DNA of 64,000 nt, taken from assembly GCA_050084985.1 (NCBI GenBank), contig JBITNC010000002.1, positions 16,368,001-16,432,000 of the forward strand, read 5' to 3'. Each line of letters begins with the position of its first letter. Within the stretch, counting starts at the first letter, position 1. Source of the stretch: Nageia nagi (taxonomy: Eukaryota; Pinophyta). A program made the position numbers and the translations under genes. This document shows positions 23,085-35,600 of this stretch, piece by piece. The notes beneath the pieces are model-generated. The model was not told where the DNA came from. It worked only from the letters and a program-made list of their open reading frames with translations, and did not search any database.

Positions 23085-25700
23085 CCCCCTTGAGGGTAAC
23101 TTCACCAACTCATAACATCCCTAAGCTTATAGAACTGAGCTTTAGAAAGGGTCTTAGTGAACAAATCAACAGAGTTCAAGGTAGATGGATAATGCTCCAA
23201 GTGTATGATGTCATCAAAAACCTTCTCCTTGATAAAATGGGCTTGGATTTCCACATGTTTTATTTTCTAATGGAACATAAGATTCTTAGCCAAAAAAATA
23301 GCCAATTGATTATCTAAAGAAATCAAAGATGAGTCATCTTGCTTATACCCAATTTCTTTCAGAAGATGCCTTAGCCAAATGGCTTCTTAGGCTGCAACAG
23401 ACATGGCATGGTATTTAGCTTCGATGGTGGAAAGAGAAATAGTAGGTTGCTTTTTGGAAGCCCAAGAGATACCACCTGAACCAATGCTAAACACATACGT
23501 AGAGGTTGATTTCTTATCATCTCTATCTCCTCCATAATCAAAATATGAGAATCAAAAGAGAATAAATGAGAGAAACTTGAAATACTTGAGAGCAAGATCC
23601 TTAGTCCTTGCAACATACCTTAAGATTTGCTTAACAAATTTGAGATGCTCAACATAAGGTTTTTGCATGAATCATGCCATCAAATTCACTGCAAAGGTAA
23701 TATTTGACCTGAAAATAATCAAATACAGAAGACTACCAATTAATTACCTTTAAGCTGCAACATCAACCAACTAAGTGTTAGAGTTTAGAGAAATAGTGAT
23801 TCTAGGAGAGACTGAGATCATAACATACCTACACTTCTCCATTCCAAACTTTTGTAAGATGTCTAATATATACTTAGATTGATTAAGATAAATACAATCT
23901 TTATATTGATACACTTGTATTCCAAGATAGTAGTGCAAGAGATCAAGATTAGTTATTTCAAACATTACTTTAAGCTTAGATATGCACTTTTGAATGATTT
24001 CATCATTATTTTTGGTAATCAAAAGATCATCAAAATAAAAGAGAATCAAGACCACATCTTTTCCATGATTAAGTATATATAAATTGAAGTTTGAAAAGCA
24101 CTTGGAAAAACCAATGTCTACAAAATACCCTAAAATCTTCTTGTACTAGGCTTTAGGTGCTTGCTTAAGTCCATATAATGACTTCTTTAGCTTACACACA
24201 AACAACTCTTTGCCTTCCATAATGAACCCTTCTAGTTAATTCATGAAGATTTTCACATCTAAGTCACCATTGAGAAATGCACTCTTAATGTTAAGTTGAA
24301 AAAATTTTCATCTTTGAGCTGCAGAAAGAGCAAGGATTATTCTCATAATAGATATCTTTACCATGGGAGCAAAGGTTTTTTCATAATTTACATAGTATTT
24401 ATGAGCAAAACCTTTGGCTACTAACCTTACCTTGTATTTCTCAATATCCCCAACTGAATTCAACTTGACTTTGTAGATTCATTTATTACCAATCACATTC
24501 TTTTCATTGGGATAAGGAACCAAGTCCTAAGTTTTATTTTTCATAAGTGCCTCATACTCCACTTTCATGGCATCCAATACTCATGCTTTAAAGCTTATTT
24601 GAATGCTAGGGGTTCATGCTTGTTGTCAATCCTGACAAATAAGGATTTATTCAAGGTCATGCTCCTTTTTACCCTTTGAGTTGGAGAGTTTTGTTCTTGA
24701 GGTGACTTACTTATATCAATATACGACTAGCTATGAGCAATTGATGAGTCATCTAGATCATCAACATCCTCATTAGAAGCATATTCTTTAGTAAGTTCAT
24801 TAAACTTTACATTCCTTGAAATGAACATTGCTTTATAAGATGAAGAGTAGAGCCTATAACCTCTATGCTAACTGTCATAACCCATAAAGATGCACTTTTT
24901 AGCTCTTTTATCTAACTTTTTCCTTTTCTCAAGAATAATGTAGGAGAATGCTTCACAACCAAACACTCTAAGGTTAAAAATGTTAGGTTTTTTTCCTGAC
25001 TATGCCTCAAAAGGAGTTTTACCTTGAATGACTTTTATGGGATACTAGTAGTGCTCACAGCTTCACCCCATAAGAAACTATGAAGATTACCTAGCATGCA
25101 TCTAGCCATCTCCATAATTATCCTATTTTTCTTTTTAATAACACCATTCTACTAAGGAGTGTAAGGAATCATAAACTACTTCTTGATTCCATACTTAGCA
25201 CAATAGTCATTGAACTCATTATTGGTATATTCTCTCCCATTATCTGATCTCAACATCTTAATTTTAAGGTTAGTTTGATTCTCAACAAAGGTCTTAAAAT
25301 TTTTAAAAGTTTGATCCTTGTGCTCAAGTAGATACCCAAAGGTCATCATACTAAAGTCATCAATGAAGGTCAAGATGTAAGATGCTCACCCAAGGGACTT
25401 AATCTAAAATGGACCCATCAAATCTAAATGCATAAGTTGAAAAGGTTGAGATGCTCTTGTTACCTTATCTTTTTTGAACTTTTACCTATGCATCTTATCA
25501 AGGATGCACTTCTCACATAGACCAATTGAAGGTGAAATTGAAGGTATACCTTTCATAAGTTCTTGGTCTTTCATAACTTGAATACTCTTGTGGTTAAGGT
25601 GCCCTAAACATTGATGCTAAAGATTACCTCTAAAATAGATTTGTATCAAGACATATCTTTATTGGAACTTGATCCATAATGTAGAGATCATATTTTACTA
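23085..25700 (-). pseudogene. Copia pol (integrase, RT, RNase H) remnant
   Basis: Reading leftward: an integrase core with FIDDFSMMTFGYLLEHKDQT and LRSDNGREYTNNEF (25373-25176), giving two of the DDE acidic positions. The RT part has FYFDDLLIT (near 24040), a variant of YVDDLL with Val to Phe, and LHYYLGIQVYQY. The RNase H part has [20 protein letters not shown] and [11 protein letters not shown] (about 23520-23400). It ends near 23090 with LFTKTLSKAQFYKLRD. Numerous stops interrupt it; one Trp codon of the RT block (near 24148) is now TAG. It cannot make an active enzyme as it stands. Confidence 0.9.
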
Positions 25701-26029
25701 TTCCTTGAACTAGCATGGCAAGTCCTTTCTTAATGCACCAAGATTAAGAGTCAAACTTAAATGAGTAGCCTTTCCTTGCAACTTGAATCATAAAGAGAAG
25801 GTTCATCCTAAGTTTAGGAACATAAAGCACATTTTCAAGAACCTTTCTGTGAATCAACACACTTCAAATGCCTTGGAATTCAAAGATAGAGTTATCACCT
25901 ATTACAACTGAATCTTTCTTATACTTATGAAAATTTTTAAACTTATCTTTTTCAAAGCATAAGTGATTAGTGAAATAAGTGTTAACAATCTAATTAGATG
26001 AAAAAGTATGAGACATGGAGTAGAATGCA

Positions 26030-26990
26030 GCAGCAAATTCAGCTTAAATATTCTTCTTTCCTTTAAAGTTCTTTACATTTCCATTGCCTTTATTCTTTTT
26101 CACATTTTTTTTGTAGCAATAAACTTCTTTGTGACCTTGGATTCCATAATAGTTACAATTACCATCAAACTTTATCATAGCATATGGATTGTTTACTTTA
26201 CCTTTTCTATCTTTTTGCTTGAAGTGGTTGTTGTTACCATTATTTGTATTACTATTGTTGTTATTCGTATTATTTTTGTTGTTGTTACCATTTTCTTTTG
26301 TCTCAAATGTTTTGAAAGAAGAAGGATAAGATTTCTTTTGATGGTTGAACTTCTTCTTGAAAGGAGTTTTGGTTACTTTAAGAGCAATGTTATTATCCTT
26401 AGGAGAAGAAATCAATACCTTTTTATTAAGAATTTTCTCATGCTTCAAAAAGAGCCTAGAAAGGTTCTCAAGGAAAACTACTTCTTCTTCTTCTTCAAGC
26501 CTTGTTTCCATAATAGTCACAAAGTTACCAAACTTTGAAGAAAGGCTTTAGAGAATGATGAAGATTATGAACTCATCATTGATCTAATTACACCCACAAG
26601 CGACAAGTTGGGTCCTAAGGTTAATGCTTTTATTCAAGTAGATAGCCATATTTTCATCTTTCCCTTGATGAGATTGAAGCAACTTTTGAAGAATAGTAAA
26701 CCTTCTTGAAAACTTAAACCAAGTTATATTTGCTTAAGCTTATCTTAAGCTTACTTTATTGAGGTTGAAGAGAAAATCATTAAGAGCACATCATCTGAAA
26801 TTGTACGGAAGATCATGGAGGTTGCAAACTCATTCTTCATGTTGTAAGTCTCTAGTGCCTTCTCCTCTATAGGAGGTACAAGGTTCTCATTCACTATTTG
26901 CCAAAGCTTCCTTACCTGCAACTTAGCTTTCATTCAAGGTTTTCAAATCTCAAATTTGGAACCATCAAGAATGTGTTTGGGTAAAAAGGA
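26030..26990 (-). pseudogene. Copia gag remnant
   Basis: The N-terminal part includes KLWQIVNENLVPPIEEKALE, of the UBN2/DUF4219 gag type. The C-terminal part has a long Asn-rich run encoded by a GTT/ATT-rich simple repeat (26226-26300) and a zinc-knuckle relic CNYYGIQGHKEVYC, in which the second Cys has become Tyr. The reverse-strand open frame at 26044-26520 is the only long intact stretch. Confidence 0.85.
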
Positions 26991-29762
26991 GTCTCCTATT
27001 TGCTACATAAGAATGTGTAAAATAATAAGCATGTGGTTCAATGAATAACATTATATGTTAAATTTTAACTAAGTAATACATCTTACATTTAATTAACTAA
27101 GACATGATTTGATTCACTAGTGTAGTTGTTTTACAACTCAAACAATAACCCATGTACCCAAATATATTTCTCATCTCAAGAACCATAAATGTAGAGTGAC
27201 ATTGTTGAGGCTTGTTTTCTTATCTAAAATTAGGCTTTCACTCAAGTGCCCGCACAAAAGGAGCCCAAGTACTACTAATCAACTAATTCACCTTGGTTAG
27301 TATTATATTCTGATAAAAAGAAGTACCTATTATTTTCTAAGGTTATGATGTATATTGGATCAACAAAATTATTAATGTTGATTAGGTTTTAAGTTTTTCT
27401 CCTAGGTCATCAAGATAATCCTTGAATGAAAATGCAAACATGTGGTATCACTACACATAAGTCTGTCCATCAATTAGAGTTATATCTAGAATAACAGAGG
27501 ACTTAAGGGTAATTGAGAAGTACAAACTTTTCACCATTTGCATCATCGAACTTAAAGGCTCTAATTCACCTATCCTCACCTCATGGCTCTTCAAACAAGT
27601 CATGTTGCAGAATGTACATGCAAATGTGTTTATTTTAGGAGGTTGCTTATTTTAATGTTTGCATTTTTATTTGCATAAGCAAATAAATCAAAATACGAAA
27701 CATGAAGTAAAAGAGCATAAGTAAAAATATCATCCATTTGCAACTTGAAACCTTAAGAGTTCAATGGGTTTTGGTTACCAACCCCTAAAAAATATCTTTA
27801 CATCATTCCTTATTTACATAAGTCCATTAACTTTGCATAAGAAAGTAAAAAATCATAACTTGAAAAATTTAAGTAATAAGCATGCATCATTCCATAACTT
27901 AAAAAAATTTATGTAAGCATGCATCATTTCATAAATTAAGTGATAAGCATGCATTATTTCTATAATTGAACAAGTCCATCTTTGCATAAGGATTTTATTA
28001 AAAAAATAAACACTTAAAAAAAGAATAGACATGCAACTTGTCATAAGGAATTAAGTAAAATACTCGATCTTTTCCCCCCTTTTTACTTAAAACAAGATCC
28101 TTAAAAAATACTTGCATACTAGAAAATATTTTTTAAGTAAAAAAATTATTCCCCAATGTTAGAGATACTTGGCATAAAAAAATCCTTTTTATAAGTATTG
28201 ACTATAATAAATTCCTCCAAAAAAAATTATGCTAAGCTCAGTAATTGTTAGAAGTTTTTTTTTTTTTTAAATTACTTTCTTAAAAACTTTAGTAATCCTT
28301 TCATGATTTTCTCTAAGTAGATAAGTTAAAAATTAATAAACCATCATTCCATTTGGCTTCCACTCTACTCAAAGTTAGAAAAAGATTAATGAGTTATGAC
28401 AATCATTTGTAGAAGGAAGGCATATGGAACAAATCAAGAGATTTTGGAATAAATTTTGCTTGCAAGGATGGAGAAAGAGTCATCTACCTTAAGAAATTAA
28501 ATGGAGTGGGTAGAAAGAAGCAAATAAAAAATAAAGCAAAAAAGGAAGGAGTCTAAGGGGCTCATAGGCCACGTGCATGAAGAGGAGGGATAAAAAGCTA
28601 AGCAATAGAAACAAACAAAAATTATGTAAGGAAAGAAAGCCATGGCAACAAAGATGGGAGATTACATGGTCATGCAAGGGAGAGGCAAAGTGTGCTATAA
28701 AGGAGGAAGGGTTTGAGAGCCAACATCGCAAGGTGAGTGGTCGTGAAATACTGAGGTTAAGGTAGGGAAGGGGGCTCAGAAATCATGGTGAGGAGGGGCT
28801 GTGAGGAGGAGTATGAAGTTAGTAACAAAGCGGGAGGCAGGAGGGGTCTTGGCAATCGTGAGGGTAATAATGAGAGTTGCTAGCAAAATGGTCATTGGCA
28901 AAATGATGAGAGGAGTCCTGGTAGGAGGGGTCCTAGCAATCATAAGGGCAATAATAGGAGTCACTAGCAAGATGGTAACTGCTAGCATGATGAGAGGGGT
29001 CCTAGCAGCCACGAGGGTGACCCAGTAGCAACTAGCTTAGCCTCTACCAACTTTATCAACCAACCCCTAAGAAAAAAGAGAGGGCCCCAAAAATAGCTAC
29101 CAAAAGAAGAAAGGAAAAAAAAACTTTCAAAGGATTAATGAAAGCAAAAAAATGTATACTATATTTTTATTTATTTATTTTAAAAGTTATTTCCTTCCCC
29201 AAAAATAAAGTTCAATAACAGAGTTTCTATTTTAAACACAACATTATGGATATACAATATTGATTATATTGTAAAAGAATATAATAAATAATTGATATAT
29301 AATATAATGTTTATATACAATACAAATTTTTTATATTTAATTAGATAAAAGAATTCGTAACCCCTCTAACTATGGATTATTATCAAAGGTTTAAGCAAAA
29401 AAATTAATTATACTAACATACAAAATGTTAGTAAAATAATTGCATTATATATTATCCTCTTAAAAGGTATATCATGTATTAAGCATTTTGAAAAAAAAAT
29501 GGTACTAACATAAGAGGTTAGTGTAAATAAAAACAAATTGCTTGTATTTTCATTTTGATCATATTTTGCAAAAAACTAAGTCCACATATCTCACAAAATA
29601 TGTTAGTATCTAATACAATAATCCATAAGATAATCAAAGGAGGAGGACATTTATACCTTCTCTTACTTTTACCTCACCAATGGGTTGTAAGATTAGGAAT
29701 GAAGAAGGAAGAAGGATCACCAAGATGTAGCTTCCACACAAAGAAGAAGAGCTTCCACATTT
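26991..29762. other. 2.7-kb stretch between primer site and gag of the Copia element
   Basis: Copia leaders are normally far shorter. This stretch shows no recognised protein. It contains AAGCATGCATCAT-type short repeats near 27880-27955, a purine-rich block (28500-29030) with an 84-bp duplication, and A/T-rich DNA (29100-29550). Either the element has an extended leader or a second element inserted and decayed. I found no terminal repeats to settle it. Confidence 0.55.
28840..29010 (+). repeat. 84-bp direct duplication
   Basis: Copies start at 28840 and 28924 with GGAGGGGTC(T/C)T(G/A)GCAATC and share the following GGG(T/C)AATAATG/AG..GCTAGCAAAATGG framework. A partial third copy begins near 28990. 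84 is a multiple of three and both strands are open here, but no family is recognised. Confidence 0.75.
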
Positions 29763-29774
29763 GCTCTGATACCA
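29763..29774 (-). other. Primer-binding site for initiator tRNA-Met
   Basis: GCTCTGATACCA on the plus strand is TGGTATCAGAGC on the minus strand, the standard initiator-Met primer site of plant Copia elements. It lies ten bases from the 5' LTR. Confidence 0.93.
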
Positions 29775-29784
29775 AATAAAAGAT

Positions 29785-30275
29785 TGAACTATAACAAAAG
29801 CAATCCTAAATAACCAAGATCATATGAAAGCTCACAAATCACATTTAAAAAACTCACAAAGCAATCTCACAAAGATAACTCAAGATATAAGTGGTTCCTC
29901 CAACTAGGAGTACATCCACTAACTAGATCTCACTTCATTCACAAATATGAACTCTAACAAATATTCTAACCTCATCTCCTAAACACTATCCTATAGCATA
30001 ACTTTACTCTACAAATTGGTGTATGATCACAAAGAGGGAGCTTTCTACTTATAGGCCAAAATTCTTCTTTGGAACACCCTTTTACCCAATGTACAAAGGC
30101 ATGACATGCACTCCCTTTTACCCAAGGGGCATGCTCATGACATGAAGTGTAGGACAAGTTACATTATCATATTCAATTAAATACTTAAGGTATCAAATGA
30201 TACCCTTAAGTATTAGTGAACTTACATAGAAGATTATTACAAAACCTTTACAATAATGCATTATACATTCCAACA
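29785..30275 (-). repeat. 5' LTR of Copia element
   Basis: Begins TGAACTATAAC and ends CATTCCAACA in plus-strand sense. It contains the 73-bp block missing from the other LTR. Confidence 0.9.
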
Positions 30276-30839
30276 AATATGCTTTATTTAACTTGTATAA
30301 TCCAAGTAGTCAATGAATCAATATGTTTTTTAGATGATATTTGAGAATGAGTCAATTTTGCTTTATGTCTTCAATAATGATGATTCCTTGCTTGAGTTCA
30401 TTTGTGGAAGAAGTGAATTCCTAAATTCAATTGATAAGATAGAAACTGAGTTTTATTTTTAAGTCCTCACACATCTTTTGGAGTTGAAGTAAGTACTTTT
30501 AAGGACATAGCAGGTTCCCTCTTGCTATAGTAAACTATTCTTATTCCTATTTATTGAAGAGTAAGAGTAGGTTAGGTAGTTTGAGGGAAGGGTAATTTTT
30601 CATTTTTATCTTTATTATTGTCTATGGTATTTCGATGTATAGAGAGGCAATGTTGTGCATTGGCATACAATTATGCAAGAATTTTGATGCTTGAGTTTCT
30701 TGTGCAATTTTGAGATTGTTGCTTATCCCACCCCAATTAGGTGATAAGATGTCTTTTCTAAATAAGTTTTTAGTAGATGTGGAAGTTGGTTGAGATAATA
30801 TGGGTAAGGTGGTAATACGACTTGATGAAGAATACAAAA

Positions 30840-32146
30840 TAAGATACTAGAAATTCTTTATTGAGAATTCATAAAATATTTTCTTGGTATTATGAGGATA
30901 TGCTTGGGTTTGATACTAATTTTGTCACTTGTAGTTTGGTTGTAAAATATGATGGTAAGCCTATTTCTCAAAAGCTAAGAAAAATGCATTTGAAAGTTTA
31001 CCTTTCATGTGAAGAAAGAAATTGAGAATTATTTGAAAGTTGGATTCATTAGGCTATTAATTATTCTCCATGGATTTCAATTGTTGTTCCTGCAAAAAAA
31101 CCTAATTAAGTGAAAAGGTGTTATATGGACTTTAGGAATATAAATAAAGCTTATCCAAAGGACATCTTTCCATTCCCTAATATTGATATGATAGTTGATT
31201 ATACAGTTAACCATGAGATTTTATCTTACATGGATTAATTTTCTAGTTATAATCATATTAGAATCAACAAAGATTACTAACACAAAAAATAACATTTGTG
31301 ACTCCACGAGGAACTATTTATTATGTGGTGATGCCTTTTAGTTTGAAGAATATGAGAGCTACATACCAATGATCCATAGTAACAATGTTTCATGATTTGA
31401 TTTGTAAATCCATGAAGGTGTATATATATTATATCTTAGCTAAGTTAAAGAAGAAGAAAGATCATATTGCTAATTTGAGTGTGATTTTTGAAACATTAAG
31501 AAAGTATAGTTTGAGGTTGAATCCATCAAAGTGTGCATTTGGATTTCTTCTAAAAAGTTGCTTGCTTTAATTATTTCAAGAAGGCGAATTGAGATAGATC
31601 TTAAGAAAGTAAAATTCATTGAAGAAATACATCCAAAAACAGATTTAAATGATGTAAGGAATCTCCAAGGTAAGGTTCAAGTTGTTAAGATTTAAGAGAT
31701 TTATTACTCAATTAGCTAATAAGATTGGTCCATTTTTTGAGTTATTAAGGATGGATGAAAAGTCTATTTAGGATAAAAAAATACAAAAAATCCTTTGAAT
31801 ATTTAATTGGCCCCTCTTAATGGATAAACACTTTTGTTTTATGCTTCAACCACTTTGATAACTTTAGGGGCAATGTGTACCCAAAAATATGCTAAAAATA
31901 GAGAAAGTACAATATATTACACTAGTAAGATATTTCTAGATTACGAGATAAGATATACACTCATTAAGAAGTTATGTTTTGCAATTATATTTGTAATAGG
32001 AAAATTGAGTCATTACATATTGGGGAATACTATTTTCATAATTTCTCAAGTATATCCTCTTAGGTACTTTATGTATAAGCATCATATATTATAAAGAGCT
32101 ACAAAATGGGTGATGTTATTGCAAGAGTTTGATATTATGTTTCTTT
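30840..32146 (+). pseudogene. Gypsy RT and first RNase H, broken
   Basis: Recognisable stretches in shifting frames include PISQKLRKMHLKVYLS, YSPWISIVVPAKKPN, NKAYPKDIFPFPNIDMIVD, VMPFSLKNM, then LRKYSLRLNPSKCAFGF (31385-31570). The YVDD catalytic motif has become YIYY, removing both Asp residues. RNase H follows at 31834-32094 with IYYTSKIFLDYEIRYTLIKK. The frame is interrupted at 32146 by the solo LTR. Confidence 0.85.
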
Positions 32147-33578
32147 TGTTGAATTATGTGTGCCATTAAGAGGGGTGAATCAATGTATCTTAAAATTTTA
32201 CTAAGTGCAAAAAAATTAAACCATATAAGCAAGCACACAAGCATGCATCACACAACAGGGATGTATAGTGGAAACCCACTGCAGGAAAAATTGCTCTAGA
32301 AAAGGAACCGCTTGGACTCTAATCCAAATCTGACCACAAAAATGATTACAATATTTTGCAACACCCATTGCAAGGAATAACATTGACTACCCTATTTTTT
32401 CTGCAACACCAACTATAAGGAGCATCGAATCCTCTCACTAAGCACCTACTCAACCCAAGAAAAAATAATAAAGAATGATTGATCATTATTTACATAAGAC
32501 TTTGTATAGTCTAGCTCAAAAAATTTGCTTCCAATACACACCTCTATTTCTCACAACTATTTCACACTACCCACATTAACACACTTCACTCATCAAACCT
32601 ATACTCTCTCCATTGCCCTGTTCTCATTATCAAACTCATATACACACATAAAAATCCTTATTCATCTCATGCAAAAAAAAATGTTTGTGTGCTTACCCAC
32701 CCTTTATTCTTCACCTGCTGGTTACTGCCAGTATAAATGTTATGTTCAAGAAGTCTCTCACACACTTTCTCCACATAGTAAACTCCAACAGCTGCTTCTC
32801 TTTTTTTTTTTAGTTACTAACTCATACATTTTTTACTTTCCCATCTAAGTCTTTCTGGATTGCTCACTGTACCTCAGCTAAAGTGGCCTCCAATGCTAAT
32901 TTTATTGTCATTTCGTCACACTTCACATGCCAACCTTTTGCATAATTGTCAAACTCATACTTCGAGGCATTTTTGGAAAAATCCTAAGAGATAAAATATG
33001 TTCCTTTTACCTCTCTAAAGGTGTAGGATTTTACAAAATTTGAATCTGAGCAATATAAAGCTAAATCTTGCATTTTTCTCACTAATTAGGACTTAGACAA
33101 AATTATCAAACTGCTATGTAAATTGGTCCATACTCGTCCAAAGCCATCTTTCAATCATTATAACTTTCAAATCGTAACTCCAATTTGTATGAAATTTGTA
33201 ACACATATTCTCCATACTATTAACTATATCCTGGGAGAAAATTAGATTCTAATTCATCTTTGAATGCTCTATTGAACTTCTACAAAAGTGCTTTCAACTT
33301 GTTTGTTTGGGACACTTATGCACTTGTCTAGAGCACCTTTTCACTTGTCTAGAGCACCTTTGCACTTGTTTGGAACACTTATGCACCACCACTAAACTCT
33401 TCTAATTGTCTAGAATGCTTGTGCACTAGTCCAAAGCACCTGTTCACTTGTTTGGAGCACCTTTGCACTTGTTTGGAGCACCTTTGCACTTATCTGGAAC
33501 ACCTATGCACCACCATTAAACTCTTCCAATGTATGTGTTGACAACAATGACAATTGTGTCACTGCACCTTGCTCAACA
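32147..33578 (+). mobile_element. Solo LTR inserted in the gypsy relic
   Basis: Ends are TGTTGAAT and GCTCAACA, a TG...CA pair with inverted TGTTGA/TCAACA. The pentamer TCTTT flanks both sides (32142-32146 and 33579-33583). Joining the flanks across one copy of TCTTT restores continuous gypsy coding similarity, so the borders are exact. No coding capacity is visible inside. At 1432 bases it is a long LTR. Orientation is not determined by coding and is given as plus only by convention. Confidence 0.85.
33300..33530 (+). repeat. 21-bp minisatellite with 124-bp higher-order repeat
   Basis: Units of the type GCACTTGTTTGGAGCACCTTT recur about eight to ten times, with CTAGAGCACC variants. A longer block ending CACCACCA(C/T)TAAACTCTTC occurs at 33362 and again at 33486, 124 bases apart. 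Confidence 0.85.
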
Positions 33579-33639
33579 TCTTTTGCAAAAGATTATCAAA
33601 GGATAAATAATTGCAAATTTCATAACTTATAACCCTTGA

Positions 33640-33993
33640 GATTATTCTTCTCCATTAAATGAAGAGCTTTCATATGAATGTGTGCAAAATGTACAAGAAA
33701 TTCTATACGATGGTGCATATTTTGTATCTCAATGTACAATTCTTAAGAAAGAATATCCAAAAATGTTTGTGAGATTTATAGATGATGATGAATGGAACCT
33801 ATATTTAGATGGATCTAAGTGTGTAAATGGATTGGGGGCATGGATATTTATTATAGATCCTCATGGTGATATCATTCCAATGCCATATAGATTAAGCTTT
33901 TATTGCACTAAGAATATGGTCGAGTATGAAGCATTGATCTTAGGTTTCAAGGCTATAATTCTATTGAAGGTTAAAAGGATTGAAATTTATTAA
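33640..33993 (+). pseudogene. Second (archaeal-type) RNase H of the Tat relic
   Basis: The 103-codon open frame from 33682 contains WNLYLDGSKCVNGLGAWIF and NMVEYEALILGFKA, matching the duplicated RNase H of Tat/Ogre elements in order and spacing. The conserved Asp of LDGS and Glu of EYEA are present. The domain is cut off by a stop at 33991-33993. Confidence 0.87.
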
Positions 33994-34379
33994 TATTCCC
34001 AATTGATTGTGAGTTAAGTAGATGAGGTATATAACACCAAGGATGAGAATATTTTACCATACAAGGAGATGGTGTCATATGTATTGCATTTTTCTGGAGT
34101 ATGAAATAAAGAATCTTCTAAGAGATAACAATATGTATGAAGATGTAATGGCTAGTGTGACTTCATTAGGTCCAATCAAGATTGAATATAAATAAATAAT
34201 CCTAATAATTAAGAATTTGAGTAACGCTTCTTATGATTTTGTTGTTGACTATTTTATGAGGATAATTATTTTTGAACCACATGTATTTTAGTTTGCAAAT
34301 GGTATGAAGATATCTTTAAGTATTTAAAGTATGGAATTATTCTTATTAGTTAGGATAATAAGGCTAGAATAAGGCTAAA

Positions 34380-35520
34380 AATATGGTTTCCAAGTATGTC
34401 ATAATTAGATATTTTTTATATAGAATATCAAATGATTGTGCTCTTTTAAGATTTATATTTCAACCTCATGAGATAAATGCAATCATGAAACAAGCCCATG
34501 TAAAAGCAATTTATTTGAAGTTGCTTAGATTGGGGTATTATTGGCCATTAATGGAAAATGATTATTACGAGCATATGATGAAATATGAGAAATTTAAAAA
34601 CAATTCTAAATTGCACCCATCTCCTTCTCATGAGTTAACTATGTGATTATCTCTCCATGGCCATTTTCTATCTGGCACTTAATTTTGTGGGCTTGATCAA
34701 TTCAAATTCAAGATAGGGGTAGAGGTTTATCATTATTGTTACATAATATTTTACTAAAGCGAAAGGATATTCTCTAGCCAAATTCGAAATATACCATGGG
34801 TGTATATCATGTTTGGATTGCATATAAAAATGGCTGAAAAATTGTTGGAACAATCTCAAATTAGTAATGGGTGCTTGAATCTGGCTGATTTTGATCATGA
34901 TTAATCTAGCTTATCTAGTTTTGATTGATTTAAGATATATACATCCAGGCTATCTAGGATATACACCCAAGGTATATAGGATATATACCTATGGTATATC
35001 CACAAATTTGGATGGAGAAAAGTCACATCCTTTTACTAAATTGTTAATGTTATCCCATTGAAATCTTTCAAAGGTAATAAAATATTTGATTTTCTTATTG
35101 AAATATCATAACAAGATTTGGGATACCATTTGCATTGTTTATAGATAATGGGACAAAATTTACAAGTAACGAGTTAAAAATATTTTGCAAATAATTTCAT
35201 ATCAAGAAAATATTTTCTACCCCTTATTATCCTGGAGGAAATGAGCAGGCTAAAGTTACTAACAAAACCATTATTATTATTTTGAGGAAAATAATTCAAA
35301 AGCATAGAAGGATTGACACCATCAACTCCCCTATGCATTTTGGGCATATAGAATAACCATTGTTATTAAGTATGAGAACCTTGGCATGCAACCTTGATAC
35401 ACACATGAATTTAAAGGTATTGAAGGAAGGAAATTGTACATTAGTGCACCATGGTACATAAACACATTATGCTTATATGGAACATAGGTTCAAATTCTGG
35501 GAGTAAGTCATATAGACCTC
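34380..35520 (+). pseudogene. Gypsy integrase remnant
   Basis: The zinc-binding part reads LRLGYYWPLMENDYYEHMMK with weak remains of the HHCC motif; the second Cys pair is degraded (KYEKFKN). The core follows in several frames: DNGTKFTSNELKIFCK and YYPGGNEQAKVTNKTI (35140-35280), then PYAFWAYR. Sequence at 34900-35010 with repeated TATCTAGGATATACACCC words may be a small tandem insertion. Confidence 0.8.
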
Positions 35521-35600
35521 ATTGAGCCTATATCTAAGATATGATCCATCAATTATAGATAAACTTCATGTTTGTAGATCATTTAAATTCATATTTGATT

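Larger units (their letters stand above)
21944..30275 (-). mobile_element. Ty1/Copia LTR retrotransposon, long and degenerate
   Basis: The LTRs are 21944-22361 (3') and 29785-30275 (5', minus-strand sense TGTTGGAATG...). A perfect initiator-Met primer site, GCTCTGATACCA, lies at 29763-29774. Order on the minus strand is LTR, PBS, a 2.7-kb non-gag stretch, gag (26990-26030), protease/integrase/RT/RNase H (25700-23085), about 700 bases of 3' sequence, a purine stretch AATGAGGAG, and LTR. Coding parts are full of stops and shifts. The pentamers outside the LTRs (GGGAT and AATAT) do not match, so the target duplication has decayed or an end has been rearranged. Confidence 0.88.
30276..35600 (+). 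mobile_element. Ty3/gypsy (Tat-lineage) pol relic, split by a solo LTR
   Basis: Plus-strand order is RT, RNase H, a second RNase H, the integrase zinc-binding part and the integrase core. The second RNase H (33640-33993) is the mark of the Tat/Ogre group of gypsy elements. All parts are riddled with stops. No LTR was recognised at either side; the left side is cut by the Copia element. A 1432-bp solo LTR sits between the two RNase H domains. Confidence 0.82.

Noticed and set aside
26008-26538. 176-codon plus-strand frame with hydrophobic residues
   Set aside because: It is the complement of the Asn/Lys-rich Copia gag and arises from its simple repeat.
21939-30280. Target-site duplication for the long Copia element
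   Set aside because: The flanking pentamers GGGAT and AATAT do not match, so no duplication is claimed.
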